Shown in pieces: positions 1 to 6,239 of a DNA stretch of 8,496 nt. The notes below the pieces were generated by a model. That model worked only from the letters and a program-made list of their open reading frames with translations, ran no database searches and had not been told where the DNA came from. Every line of letters begins with the position of its first letter. The stretch's first letter is position 1. Source of the DNA: Acidobacteriota bacterium (GTDB lineage Bacteria > Acidobacteriota > Blastocatellia > RBC074); assembly GCA_013140935.1 (NCBI GenBank), contig JABFSD010000326.1:1-8496 (forward strand), in the 5' to 3' direction. The position numbers and the translations under genes were made by a program.

Positions 1-1
1 A

Positions 2-2476
2 CAAGGGAACGCGCGCTCCGTTGTAGGGCGGGTTAGTAACCCGCCCTACAACGAGAAGATGAAACAACTCGCGCCGGTGTGGTATGTGCAAGTCGCTTCA
101 TCCACCGCATCAGGCACCGCCGCGAGTGAGTCGTTCGCGCAGTTGCAGGCTGAGGTCAAAGGCGCTTCGCAGGAACGGGTCAAACGCGAACTCGCCAACT
201 TCTTGCAAGAAGCCGCGCGGCAGCGTCCGTTGGTATTGTTCATTGACGATTTGCATTGGGCGGATGTGTCTACGATAGATGCGTTGAGCTATCTGGCGAG
301 CCGGTTTGAGACCCTGAACGTGTTGATCGTGGCGACCTATCGGCCTTCTGACATGCTGCTCGCCAAACATCCGTTCTTGCAGATCAAGCCCGACTTGCAG
401 GCGCGCGGCGCGTGTCGTGAACTCGCGCTCGCCTTTTTGACCGAAGCCGACATCGCCGAATACCTCACGCTCGAATTTCCCGATCATCGTTTTCCCGCTG
501 AATTCGCGCGGCTGATTCACGCCAAGACCGAAGGCAGTCCGCTGTTTATGGCTGACCTCTTGCGCCATTTGCGCGCTCGCGGCGTCATACGTAGCGCAGA
601 CTTCAGTCTGCGGCAACGTAGGATGGACTTTAGTCCGTCCGAGAGCGAAAACGCGCGGACTGAAGTCCACGCTACGTCATCGCAGACTGAAGTCCGCGCT
701 ACGTCGTGGGAACTCGCGCAAGCGCTGCCCGACCTCGAACGCGAGTTGCCTGAATCGGTGCGCGGGATGATCGAACGCAAGATCGCCCAACTCAGCGAAG
801 ACGATCACAAGCTGCTCACCGCCGCCAGCGTGCAAGGTTACGAATTCGATTCCGCCGTCCTGGCGCAGGTGCTGAACCTTGATGCGGATAAAGTCGAAGA
901 GCGCCTCGAAAAACTCGAACGGGTCTTCAGCTTCGTGCGGCTGGCCGAAGAATATGAATACCCCAACCGCACGCTGACGCTGCGCTATCGCTTCGTGCAT
1001 GTGCTGTATCAGAACGCGCTTTATGAGGCGTTGCGAGTTACACGCAAGGCGGCGTTGAGCGGGGCGTTTGCGCAAACGCTGGAAAGTTTTCACGGCACAC
1101 AAGCGGCTACGATTGCGAACGATCTGGCGCGGCTGTGGGAAGCGGCGCGCGATTACGAGCGGGCGGCGGATTCCTTCTTGCAGGCGGCGGGCAATGCGGC
1201 GCAGTTCAATGCGCATCGGGAAGCGGTGCAACTTGCTGAACGCGGGCTGGCAGTCTTGCTCAAATCGCCGGAAACGCCGGAACGAGATGGGCGAGAACTC
1301 GGCCTGCAATTGACGCGGGGCTTTTCGTTGATGTCCGTCGTGAGTTGGGCAGCGCCGGAAGCCGGAACAGCCTTTCAGCGAGCACGACAACTGTGTCAGC
1401 GGTTGGGCGATGATCCACGTTTTTTCGCGGTACTGAATGGCGCGACCAGCCATCACGTTGTCCGAGCCGAATATGAAATAGCACTGGCACTGAGTGAACA
1501 GATGTTGCAACTCGCGGAGCAAGCTCAGAACCCAGTGCTGATGGTAGTGGCAACTAACCGATTGGCCGAAAATCATTCTTGGAAAGGTAAAGACCTTTTA
1601 CTAGGCCGTCAGCTATTTGAACAGGCGATTGCGTTGGATCGTCTGGAATATCACCCGTCTTATCTTTTGGTATCGAATGAGTCTCAGGGAGTCACTCCGC
1701 GCCGCAATGGTTGCTGGTGCCTCTGGATGCTTGGCTATAGCGATCAGGCGCTGGCGCTGGCACAAGAGGGGGTCACTCAGGCTCAGCGACTCTCTCATCC
1801 CTTCAGTCTGGGGGCTGCTTACTTAGGAGCGGGAGTAACTTATCACTTTCTTCGAGACTGGCAATCCTGCCAAAAGGAGTTAGAGAAAATATTCGCGCTC
1901 GCCGAAGAGTATGACTTAGGAGATATGCTCAACTGGGCAATTGCGGTTGATGCCTTTAATCTCGCGTTTCTGGAACCGACGGAAGCAAATCTTGTGCGGG
2001 CGAAAGAGGGGATTGCCGCGTTGCGCGCCAAAGATGTGATGCTTTGTATAACTTGGGGTCTGGCGGGGTTGGGCGAAGCCTTCTGCCGGGCGAGTCGTAG
2101 CAATGAAGGATTGGCTGTCATCGCAGAAGCACTGTCGCTGGTCGAGAGCATTGGGGAGCGTAGCTATGAAGCCGACCTCTGGCGCATCAAAGGCGAGTTA
2201 CGACTACAAGCGGCTGCCGATAATGCGCAGGCCGAAGCGGAACGCTGTTACCAAAAAGGCATCGCCATTGCCCAATCGCAAAGCGCGAAATCATTTGAAT
2301 TGCGCGCTTCGACAAGCCTCGCGCGGCTGTGGCTGCAACAAGGCAAGGCGGAAGCAGCACGGCAGCGGTTGGCGGAAATTTACGGCTGGTTTACCGAAGG
2401 CTTCGACACGGCGGACTTACTTGAAGCGAAGGCGTTGCTGGAAAGCCTTACGCAGGCTTGTGACAAAGTTGCTTGA
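2..2476 (+). CDS. Regulatory AAA ATPase with TPR-like C-terminal repeats, 5'-truncated by window edge
   Basis: This is the C-terminal part of a large signal-transduction ATPase of the kind fused behind a Ser/Thr kinase, a nucleotide cyclase or a winged-helix domain. The frame is open to the left edge, so Met59 is probably internal, not the start. Counting from Met59, the Walker B segment PLVLFIDDLHWAD is at residues 57-69 and a sensor-like VATYRPSD at 91-98. The Walker A loop must lie off-window. GSPLFMADLLRHLRARGVI (159-177) leads into a 39-residue insert (178-216), and the conserved text resumes at WELAQALPDLERELPESVRG. From about residue 350 the protein is helical and TPR-like, ending in the family's usual GWFTEGFDTADLLEAKALLESL, so the C-terminus is complete. 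Such proteins couple ATP binding to output by an attached domain; the output domain here is unseen. It might regulate the sulfatase locus 99-102 nt downstream, but that is inference. Confidence 0.85.
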   Translation, partial: QGNARSVVGRVSNPPYNEKMKQLAPVWYVQVASSTASGTAASESFAQLQAEVKGASQERVKRELANFLQEAARQRPLVLFIDDLHWADVSTIDALSYLASRFETLNVLIVATYRPSDMLLAKHPFLQIKPDLQARGACRELALAFLTEADIAEYLTLEFPDHRFPAEFARLIHAKTEGSPLFMADLLRHLRARGVIRSADFSLRQRRMDFSPSESENARTEVHATSSQTEVRATSWELAQALPDLERELPESVRGMIERKIAQLSEDDHKLLTAASVQGYEFDSAVLAQVLNLDADKVEERLEKLERVFSFVRLAEEYEYPNRTLTLRYRFVHVLYQNALYEALRVTRKAALSGAFAQTLESFHGTQAATIANDLARLWEAARDYERAADSFLQAAGNAAQFNAHREAVQLAERGLAVLLKSPETPERDGRELGLQLTRGFSLMSVVSWAAPEAGTAFQRARQLCQRLGDDPRFFAVLNGATSHHVVRAEYEIALALSEQMLQLAEQAQNPVLMVVATNRLAENHSWKGKDLLLGRQLFEQAIALDRLEYHPSYLLVSNESQGVTPRRNGCWCLWMLGYSDQALALAQEGVTQAQRLSHPFSLGAAYLGAGVTYHFLRDWQSCQKELEKIFALAEEYDLGDMLNWAIAVDAFNLAFLEPTEANLVRAKEGIAALRAKDVMLCITWGLAGLGEAFCRASRSNEGLAVIAEALSLVESIGERSYEADLWRIKGELRLQAAADNAQAEAERCYQKGIAIAQSQSAKSFELRASTSLARLWLQQGKAEAARQRLAEIYGWFTEGFDTADLLEAKALLESLTQACDKVA
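20..52. repeat. Perfect palindrome inside the ATPase frame (REP-like)
   Basis: Two perfect 16-bp arms (GTTGTAGGGCGGGTTA at 20-35 and its reverse complement at 37-52) are separated by one base. The element lies in the open frame of the ATPase and reads VVGRVSNPPYN, a low-complexity peptide unlike an AAA domain. It sits just before the conserved segment MKQLAPVWY. It is different in sequence from the repeat at 589-704. Confidence 0.85.
589..704. repeat. Nested four-unit palindromic repeat translated in frame (REP/MITE-like)
   Basis: Four related units of about 24 bp, each itself a hairpin around the core GGACTTCAGTC, lie at 589-612 and 616-640 (forward) and at 655-677 and 681-704 (reverse). 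The outer units are a 24-bp inverted repeat with one mismatch; the inner units are more diverged. The whole block is therefore a palindrome centred near 646. It is translated as 39 residues (590-706) beginning RSADFSLR and ending TEVRATS. This joins the conserved ATPase text on both sides without shifting the frame. Typical relatives have only a short linker here. Confidence 0.85.
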
Positions 2477-2567
2477 TCTGAACCACTTCTATTAATCGTT
2501 TTATCTTCTGACCTGTTAAGACGGGCGCTGGGACGTCAAGCGGCGGTCGAGTTTTGCGCAGTAAAAA

Positions 2568-2573
2568 AAGGAG
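2568..2573 (+). promoter_or_regulatory. Shine-Dalgarno of first sulfatase
   Basis: AAGGAG follows a run of A residues. It ends 2 nt before the ATG at 2576 and 5 nt before the ATG at 2579. The second spacing is the normal one, so it favours the start at 2579. Confidence 0.75.
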
Positions 2574-2578
2574 CAATG

Positions 2579-3985
2579 ATGAAAAACATATTTGGGCTAT
2601 TGGTTCTCTTGATGTTGGCGACGATAACTTCTCTGGGGCAACCGCGTCAGCGTCCCAACGTCCTGTTCGTAATGTCGGACGACCACAGTGCCGCGCACGT
2701 CGGCGCTTATGGCAACCCCGACATCAAGACGCCGAACCTCGATGCTTTTGCGAAAGAGGGAATGTTGTTTAAGCGGATGTATGTCGCCGCGCCGCAGTGC
2801 GTGCCTTCGCGCGCGGCCTTGATGACGGGACGTTCGCCGGTGGCGATACAGATGACGCGCTTTTCCGCGCCGCTCTCAGAGGAATATAAGACGTGGCTCG
2901 AACTGTTGCGCGCGCAAGGCTATTACGCAGGCGTCGCCGGTCGCACGTTTCATCTGGACGGTTCGGGCAATCAGCCGCCGGAAACGACCGCCATGTTTGA
3001 CCAGCATAATTTGCGTACCTTTCAGCGGCGGTTGGATTACGCGAAGCAAGGCAATCCGTTGCTGCAATACCGCGAATTTCTCGATCAGGCCAAAGGGAAG
3101 CCCTTCGCGTTGCAATTATGTTTCAGCGATCCACATCGCCCGTTGGATGCGAACGCGATTCCCGCGCCGCACGATCCAAACAAAATCAAGCTGCCTGCGC
3201 ATTACCCCGACACGCCCGGCGTGCGGCAGGATTTCGCGCGTTATTACGACGAGATTGCGCGCTTTGATGGAATGTTTGCGCAAGTGCTGGCCGAGTTGAA
3301 GACGCGCGGCTTGAGCGAGAACACGCTCGTGGTTTTTCAGGGCGACAACGGCGCGTCACAGTTTCGCGGCAAGGGTACGTTGTATGAATACGGTGTGAAC
3401 GTGCCGTTGTTGGTGCGTTGGCCGGGGCAGGTTAAAGCGGGCAGCGTGTCGAGCGAGTTGATTTCGGGCGAAGACATCGCGCCTACGTTTTTGGAAGCGT
3501 GTGGGTTGAAACCGCTGAAAGAAATGACCGGGCGCAGCTTGCTGAAATTACTGCAAGGCGATGCGACATACACGGCGCGCCAATACATATTTGCTGAACG
3601 CGGTGCGCATGGTTCGGGCTTGCCTACGGGCACTTCGCCTTTTGATCTCGGTCGTGTAGTGGTTGGCAAACGCTACAAGTTGATTTACAACGCGCTATGG
3701 CAATTGCCTTACCAACCGGTAGATTTCGCCGGACAGCCGTTTTGGAAAGAACTCGAACAGATGAATAAAGACGGCAAGCTGTCAGCGCTGCATGCGCGGC
3801 TGTTATTTTCGCCTACGCGCCCGATGTTCGAGTTGTTTGACTTGGAAAACGATCCGAATGAATTCACCAACATGATTGACAAGCCGGAATACGCCGCGCT
3901 CGCGCGAGAACTCAAAGCGAGATTGCAGGAGTGGATGATTTTGGAGCGCGACTATCTGCCGTTGCCGATTCCGCCCGCGCAATGA
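2579..3985 (+). CDS. Secreted Cys-type sulfatase, N-sulfoglucosamine sulfohydrolase-like
   Basis: A formylglycine-dependent hydrolase of sulfate esters or sulfamates, probably periplasmic. The start at 2579 fits the ribosome site better than the in-frame ATG at 2576 (residue numbers below count from 2576). A signal peptide spans about residues 2-21 (Lys, Asn, then IFGLLVLLMLATITSLGQ). Metal ligands are visible as MSDD (D35, D36) and GDNG (D257, N258). The catalytic motif is C75-V-P-S-R79, the Cys being converted to formylglycine by an FGE or anSME that is not in this window. SDPHRP (H187) and DNG rather than DHG resemble human SGSH. The C-terminus has the usual FELFDLENDPNE strand. An oddity is G122-R123-T-F-H126, where sulfatases normally have G-K-x-x-H or G-K-x-H. 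Length (about 468) is typical. The substrate is unknown. It converges with the gene ending at 3987, one base away. Confidence 0.88.
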   Translation: MKNIFGLLVLLMLATITSLGQPRQRPNVLFVMSDDHSAAHVGAYGNPDIKTPNLDAFAKEGMLFKRMYVAAPQCVPSRAALMTGRSPVAIQMTRFSAPLSEEYKTWLELLRAQGYYAGVAGRTFHLDGSGNQPPETTAMFDQHNLRTFQRRLDYAKQGNPLLQYREFLDQAKGKPFALQLCFSDPHRPLDANAIPAPHDPNKIKLPAHYPDTPGVRQDFARYYDEIARFDGMFAQVLAELKTRGLSENTLVVFQGDNGASQFRGKGTLYEYGVNVPLLVRWPGQVKAGSVSSELISGEDIAPTFLEACGLKPLKEMTGRSLLKLLQGDATYTARQYIFAERGAHGSGLPTGTSPFDLGRVVVGKRYKLIYNALWQLPYQPVDFAGQPFWKELEQMNKDGKLSALHARLLFSPTRPMFELFDLENDPNEFTNMIDKPEYAALARELKARLQEWMILERDYLPLPIPPAQ

Positions 3986-3986
3986 A

Positions 3987-4394
3987 TTACGTCGCGTCGT
4001 AAGGGCTGAGGTAAAGCATGTTGTCGTAATCAATCAGGCCGACTTTGCAATTACGCAAACCACCCTGTAGCCCAAATAGATTGCGCGGCAATCCGAGATG
4101 TTTGGCGAAATAGACGGTGCTTTGAAAAGTGATGGTGCCGATTTGTATAACGACTTCGTGCCCGAAGGCATCAAGGCTGCCGGTTAATCCGCTGAGTCGT
4201 TTGGGGATGCCTTGCTCGACGGGAATGCCGAGATCGTGGCCGTCTTCGTTACTGAAAAGGCAAACAGCGGAACCACAATCAACCTTGGCAGTAACCGTGA
4301 CGTGGTTGCCTGCATAAAAAAGTTCGATCTCAATGGGAATGCCTGTCTCATCATCTCGGTAACGTATTTCTTCGCTATAGTTGATTTGTTTCAT
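3987..4394 (-). CDS. Small retropepsin-like (clan AA) aspartic protease family protein
   Basis: A 135-residue protein that looks like a single-domain retroviral-type aspartic protease, a fold that normally acts as a homodimer with one catalytic Asp per chain. The candidate active site is KVDCGSAVCLF (about residues 38-48), where the usual motif is D-T/S-G-S/A; Cys in the second position is unusual. The C-terminal NLFGLQGGLRNCKVGLIDYDNMLYLSPYD matches the hydrophobic-Gly strand and terminal strand of the family, with FGLQGG in place of the common LLGR. No signal peptide or membrane segment is seen, so it is likely cytoplasmic. It starts 5 nt after the stop of the DUF5678-like gene and lacks a clear ribosome site, which suggests translational coupling. 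Its stop lies one base from that of the convergent sulfatase. Substrate and proteolytic activity are unknown. Confidence 0.65.
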   Translation of the reverse strand: MKQINYSEEIRYRDDETGIPIEIELFYAGNHVTVTAKVDCGSAVCLFSNEDGHDLGIPVEQGIPKRLSGLTGSLDAFGHEVVIQIGTITFQSTVYFAKHLGLPRNLFGLQGGLRNCKVGLIDYDNMLYLSPYDAT

Positions 4395-4399
4395 ATGCG

Positions 4400-4756
4400 T
4401 CAGATGCCAATGTAAAGCAGATCATCAGGTGAAGACATGCGATGGATAAGCGGTTGTTTCGCTCCAGCGGCTTTAATTAAGGCGCTGAGTTCGAGGCGAT
4501 TATCGCTGGCGGCAACCAGCGTGTCGCCTTCTAAAGCGACCCATTTCCCGGCGTAATCGTATTTATGTTGTTCGATCCAGTCCCACTCCTTCGTTCGGTC
4601 TGGTACCGGAATATAAGGCACGCGTTTATCGAGCGGCGCTTTCACTTTTGCGGGCGCAGTGGGTTGATGAATCAGAATTTGATCGAGCCGCTCGCGTTCG
4701 AGGGGCGGTAATTGTTCGATCAAGATCAGAATGTTTTCAGCCGTTAACGTAGACAT
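4400..4756 (-). CDS. DUF5678-like small protein
   Basis: A 118-residue cytoplasmic protein of unknown function. The N-terminal part (LIEQLPPLERERLDQIL, about residues 12-28) is a short amphipathic helix of the sort often found in small antitoxin-like or adaptor proteins. A proline- and lysine-rich linker follows. The core W-I-E-Q-H-K-Y-D-Y-A-G-K-W-V-A-L-E-G-D-T-L-V-A (about 60-82) and the downstream AAGAKQPLIHR resemble DUF5678, whose biochemical role I do not know. The start at 4756 is supported by AAGGAG at a 7-nt spacing. The retropepsin-like gene follows 5 nt after the stop, so the two form an operon. The pair faces away from the second sulfatase and toward the first, interrupting what would otherwise be a same-strand sulfatase cluster. 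Confidence 0.68.
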   Translation of the reverse strand: MSTLTAENILILIEQLPPLERERLDQILIHQPTAPAKVKAPLDKRVPYIPVPDRTKEWDWIEQHKYDYAGKWVALEGDTLVAASDNRLELSALIKAAGAKQPLIHRMSSPDDLLYIGI

Positions 4757-4763
4757 AACTTTT

Positions 4764-4769
4764 CTCCTT
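4764..4769 (-). promoter_or_regulatory. Shine-Dalgarno of DUF5678-like gene
   Basis: On the minus strand this reads AAGGAG, 7 nt before the ATG at 4756-4754. It is the strongest ribosome site of the minus-strand pair and fixes the start of the first gene. Confidence 0.75.
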
Positions 4770-4780
4770 TCCGTGCGCCG

Positions 4781-4788
4781 ATTATAAC
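4781..4788. promoter_or_regulatory. Candidate overlapping divergent -10 boxes
   Basis: The octamer ATTATAAC reads TATAAT on the minus strand (4786-4781) and TATAAC on the plus strand (4783-4788). It lies in the 68-nt gap between the divergent DUF5678-like gene and second sulfatase gene. The implied start sites would leave leaders of about 20 nt (minus) and 30 nt (plus). No convincing -35 box was seen for either direction, so this is a candidate only; bacteria of this group may not follow the E. coli consensus. Confidence 0.35.
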
Positions 4789-4824
4789 GATGTTAAAACG
4801 GCACGCGAAATAAACCGGAACCTG

Positions 4825-6222
4825 ATGATGAAAAAAACTAAGCATTGGACGCATAAAATTGGGCTGATTGGGTTGCTGATGCTCGCCGCTGTCGTGCCGA
4901 TCTTGGCCCAAAGCAAACCCGATCATATCGTCGTGTTTCTCGCAGACGATCACGGGCAGTTGGATTCAGAGCCTTATGGTGCGACCGACATCAATACGCC
5001 GAATATGACGCGGCTGGCGAAAGTCGGGATGAAATTCACGCACGCCTTTATCGCCAGTCCGGCGTGCGCGCCGAGCCGCACGGCGATGCTGACCGGCTTG
5101 ATGCCCGCGCGCACCGGAGCCGAAGCCAATCATACTTACAAACCGGCCAGTATGACTTCGCTGCCCGAAATGTTGCGCCAACTGGGTTATCAAACGGCGG
5201 CTTTTGGCAAGGTGGCGCATGGGCCTGATCGCAGCAATCACAGCTTCGACGTGAGCGACAAAAGCCACGATGCCGCGCTGATTCAAAAGTTCTTCAACGA
5301 ACGCGATGCGACGAAACCGCTGTGCTTATTTGTCGGTACGAACGAACCGCACGTGCCGTGGCCTGATCTGATCGGTTACGACCCGTTGAAAGTGAAGCTG
5401 CCGCCTACGTTTGTTGATACGCCGCAAACCCGCGAGTTCCGGGCGCGCTATTATAACGACGTGACGAAAGCCGACACGTTGCTGGGGCAGGTTTACGACA
5501 TGGCGCATGCGAAGCTGGGCGACAATGTGCTGTTCATTTATTCGAGCGATCACGGCGCGCAATGGCCGTTCGGCAAGTGGAATCTTTACGACGCGGGCAC
5601 GCGCGTACCGCTCATCGCCGCGTGGCCGAAAGTCATCAAGCCCAACAGCGTTTCGAGTGCGATGGTGCAATGGATTGATTTGCTGCCGACGCTGATTGAT
5701 GCCGTGGGCGGCACGGTTCCTGATGGCATTGATGGACGTTCGTTTCTGCCGGTTTTGCGCGGCAAGACTGCGCAACATCGCAACGAAATTTTCACGACGC
5801 ATAGCGGCGACGGGCGGATGAATGTTTATCCGATTCGTTCGATACGCACGCGCGAGTGGAAATATATTCTCAATCTCAATCCTGACCTGGCGCATACGAC
5901 GCACATTGACAAGGCGAAGGCGGGCGACGGCTTGAAGTATTTCGCCTCGTGGTATGAACGCGCGCAAACCGATAAAAACGCGGCGGCCATCGTGAAACGT
6001 TATTACGAACGTCCGGCAGAAGAGCTTTATGACTTGCGCCGCGACCCGCACGAACAACGCAATCTCGCGGCCCAACCGCAACACGCCCAACGCTTGCAAG
6101 CGATGCGCGCGCAACTCGAAGCGTGGATGAAAACGCAAAACGATTCGCGCAAAGTGTTTAATCAGCCGTGGCCGTTGAGTGATGCGGCATCTAAGAAACC
6201 CGCGACCTTGGATAAGCCCTAA
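4825..6222 (+). CDS. Secreted Cys-type sulfatase, paralogue of the first
   Basis: A second formylglycine-dependent sulfatase, 465 residues. The N-terminus has basic residues, then a hydrophobic run (IGLIGLLMLAAVVPILA, about 12-28) and an AxA-like cleavage site before Gln, so it is likely exported. Metal ligands are LADDH (D41, D42) and SSDHG (D242, H243). The nucleophile motif is C81-A-P-S-R85. GKVAH (K129, H132), EPH (H176) and GKWNLYDAG (K251) complete the active site. It shares with the first sulfatase the order KLP..DTP....ARYY, GK..LY..G..VPL and the C-terminal ELYDLRRDPHE, so the two are likely old duplicates. The ATG at 4825 has only a weak GGA ribosome site 5 nt upstream; 4828 is equally possible. 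The sugar ABC ATPase follows after 17 nt, implying co-transcription. Substrate unknown; a sulfated sugar or glycan is likely. Confidence 0.88.
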   Translation: MMKKTKHWTHKIGLIGLLMLAAVVPILAQSKPDHIVVFLADDHGQLDSEPYGATDINTPNMTRLAKVGMKFTHAFIASPACAPSRTAMLTGLMPARTGAEANHTYKPASMTSLPEMLRQLGYQTAAFGKVAHGPDRSNHSFDVSDKSHDAALIQKFFNERDATKPLCLFVGTNEPHVPWPDLIGYDPLKVKLPPTFVDTPQTREFRARYYNDVTKADTLLGQVYDMAHAKLGDNVLFIYSSDHGAQWPFGKWNLYDAGTRVPLIAAWPKVIKPNSVSSAMVQWIDLLPTLIDAVGGTVPDGIDGRSFLPVLRGKTAQHRNEIFTTHSGDGRMNVYPIRSIRTREWKYILNLNPDLAHTTHIDKAKAGDGLKYFASWYERAQTDKNAAAIVKRYYERPAEELYDLRRDPHEQRNLAAQPQHAQRLQAMRAQLEAWMKTQNDSRKVFNQPWPLSDAASKKPATLDKP

Positions 6223-6239
6223 CGCGGCTTCGATCATTT

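Noticed and set aside
589..704. Possible CRISPR array or tRNA-like structure
   Set aside because: The four units are in alternating orientation, are themselves palindromic and have no spacers of constant length; no cloverleaf is formed.
677..1576. 299-residue minus-strand reading frame
   Set aside because: It is antisense to the conserved ATPase sequence and begins or ends in repeat-derived text (SADFSLR); no domain is seen.
2477..2575. Terminator or promoter between the ATPase and the first sulfatase
   Set aside because: No GC-rich hairpin with a T-run and no -35/-10 pair at acceptable spacing could be found; TTGATC at 2473 and TATTAAT at 2489 are too close together.
3960..4020. Bidirectional terminator between the convergent sulfatase and retropepsin-like genes
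   Set aside because: The stop codons are one base apart and no clear stem with flanking T/A runs is visible around them.
5326..6237. 303-residue minus-strand reading frame
   Set aside because: It is wholly antisense to the second sulfatase, is Arg-rich and low in complexity, and has no recognisable domain; it is a shadow of a strongly supported gene.
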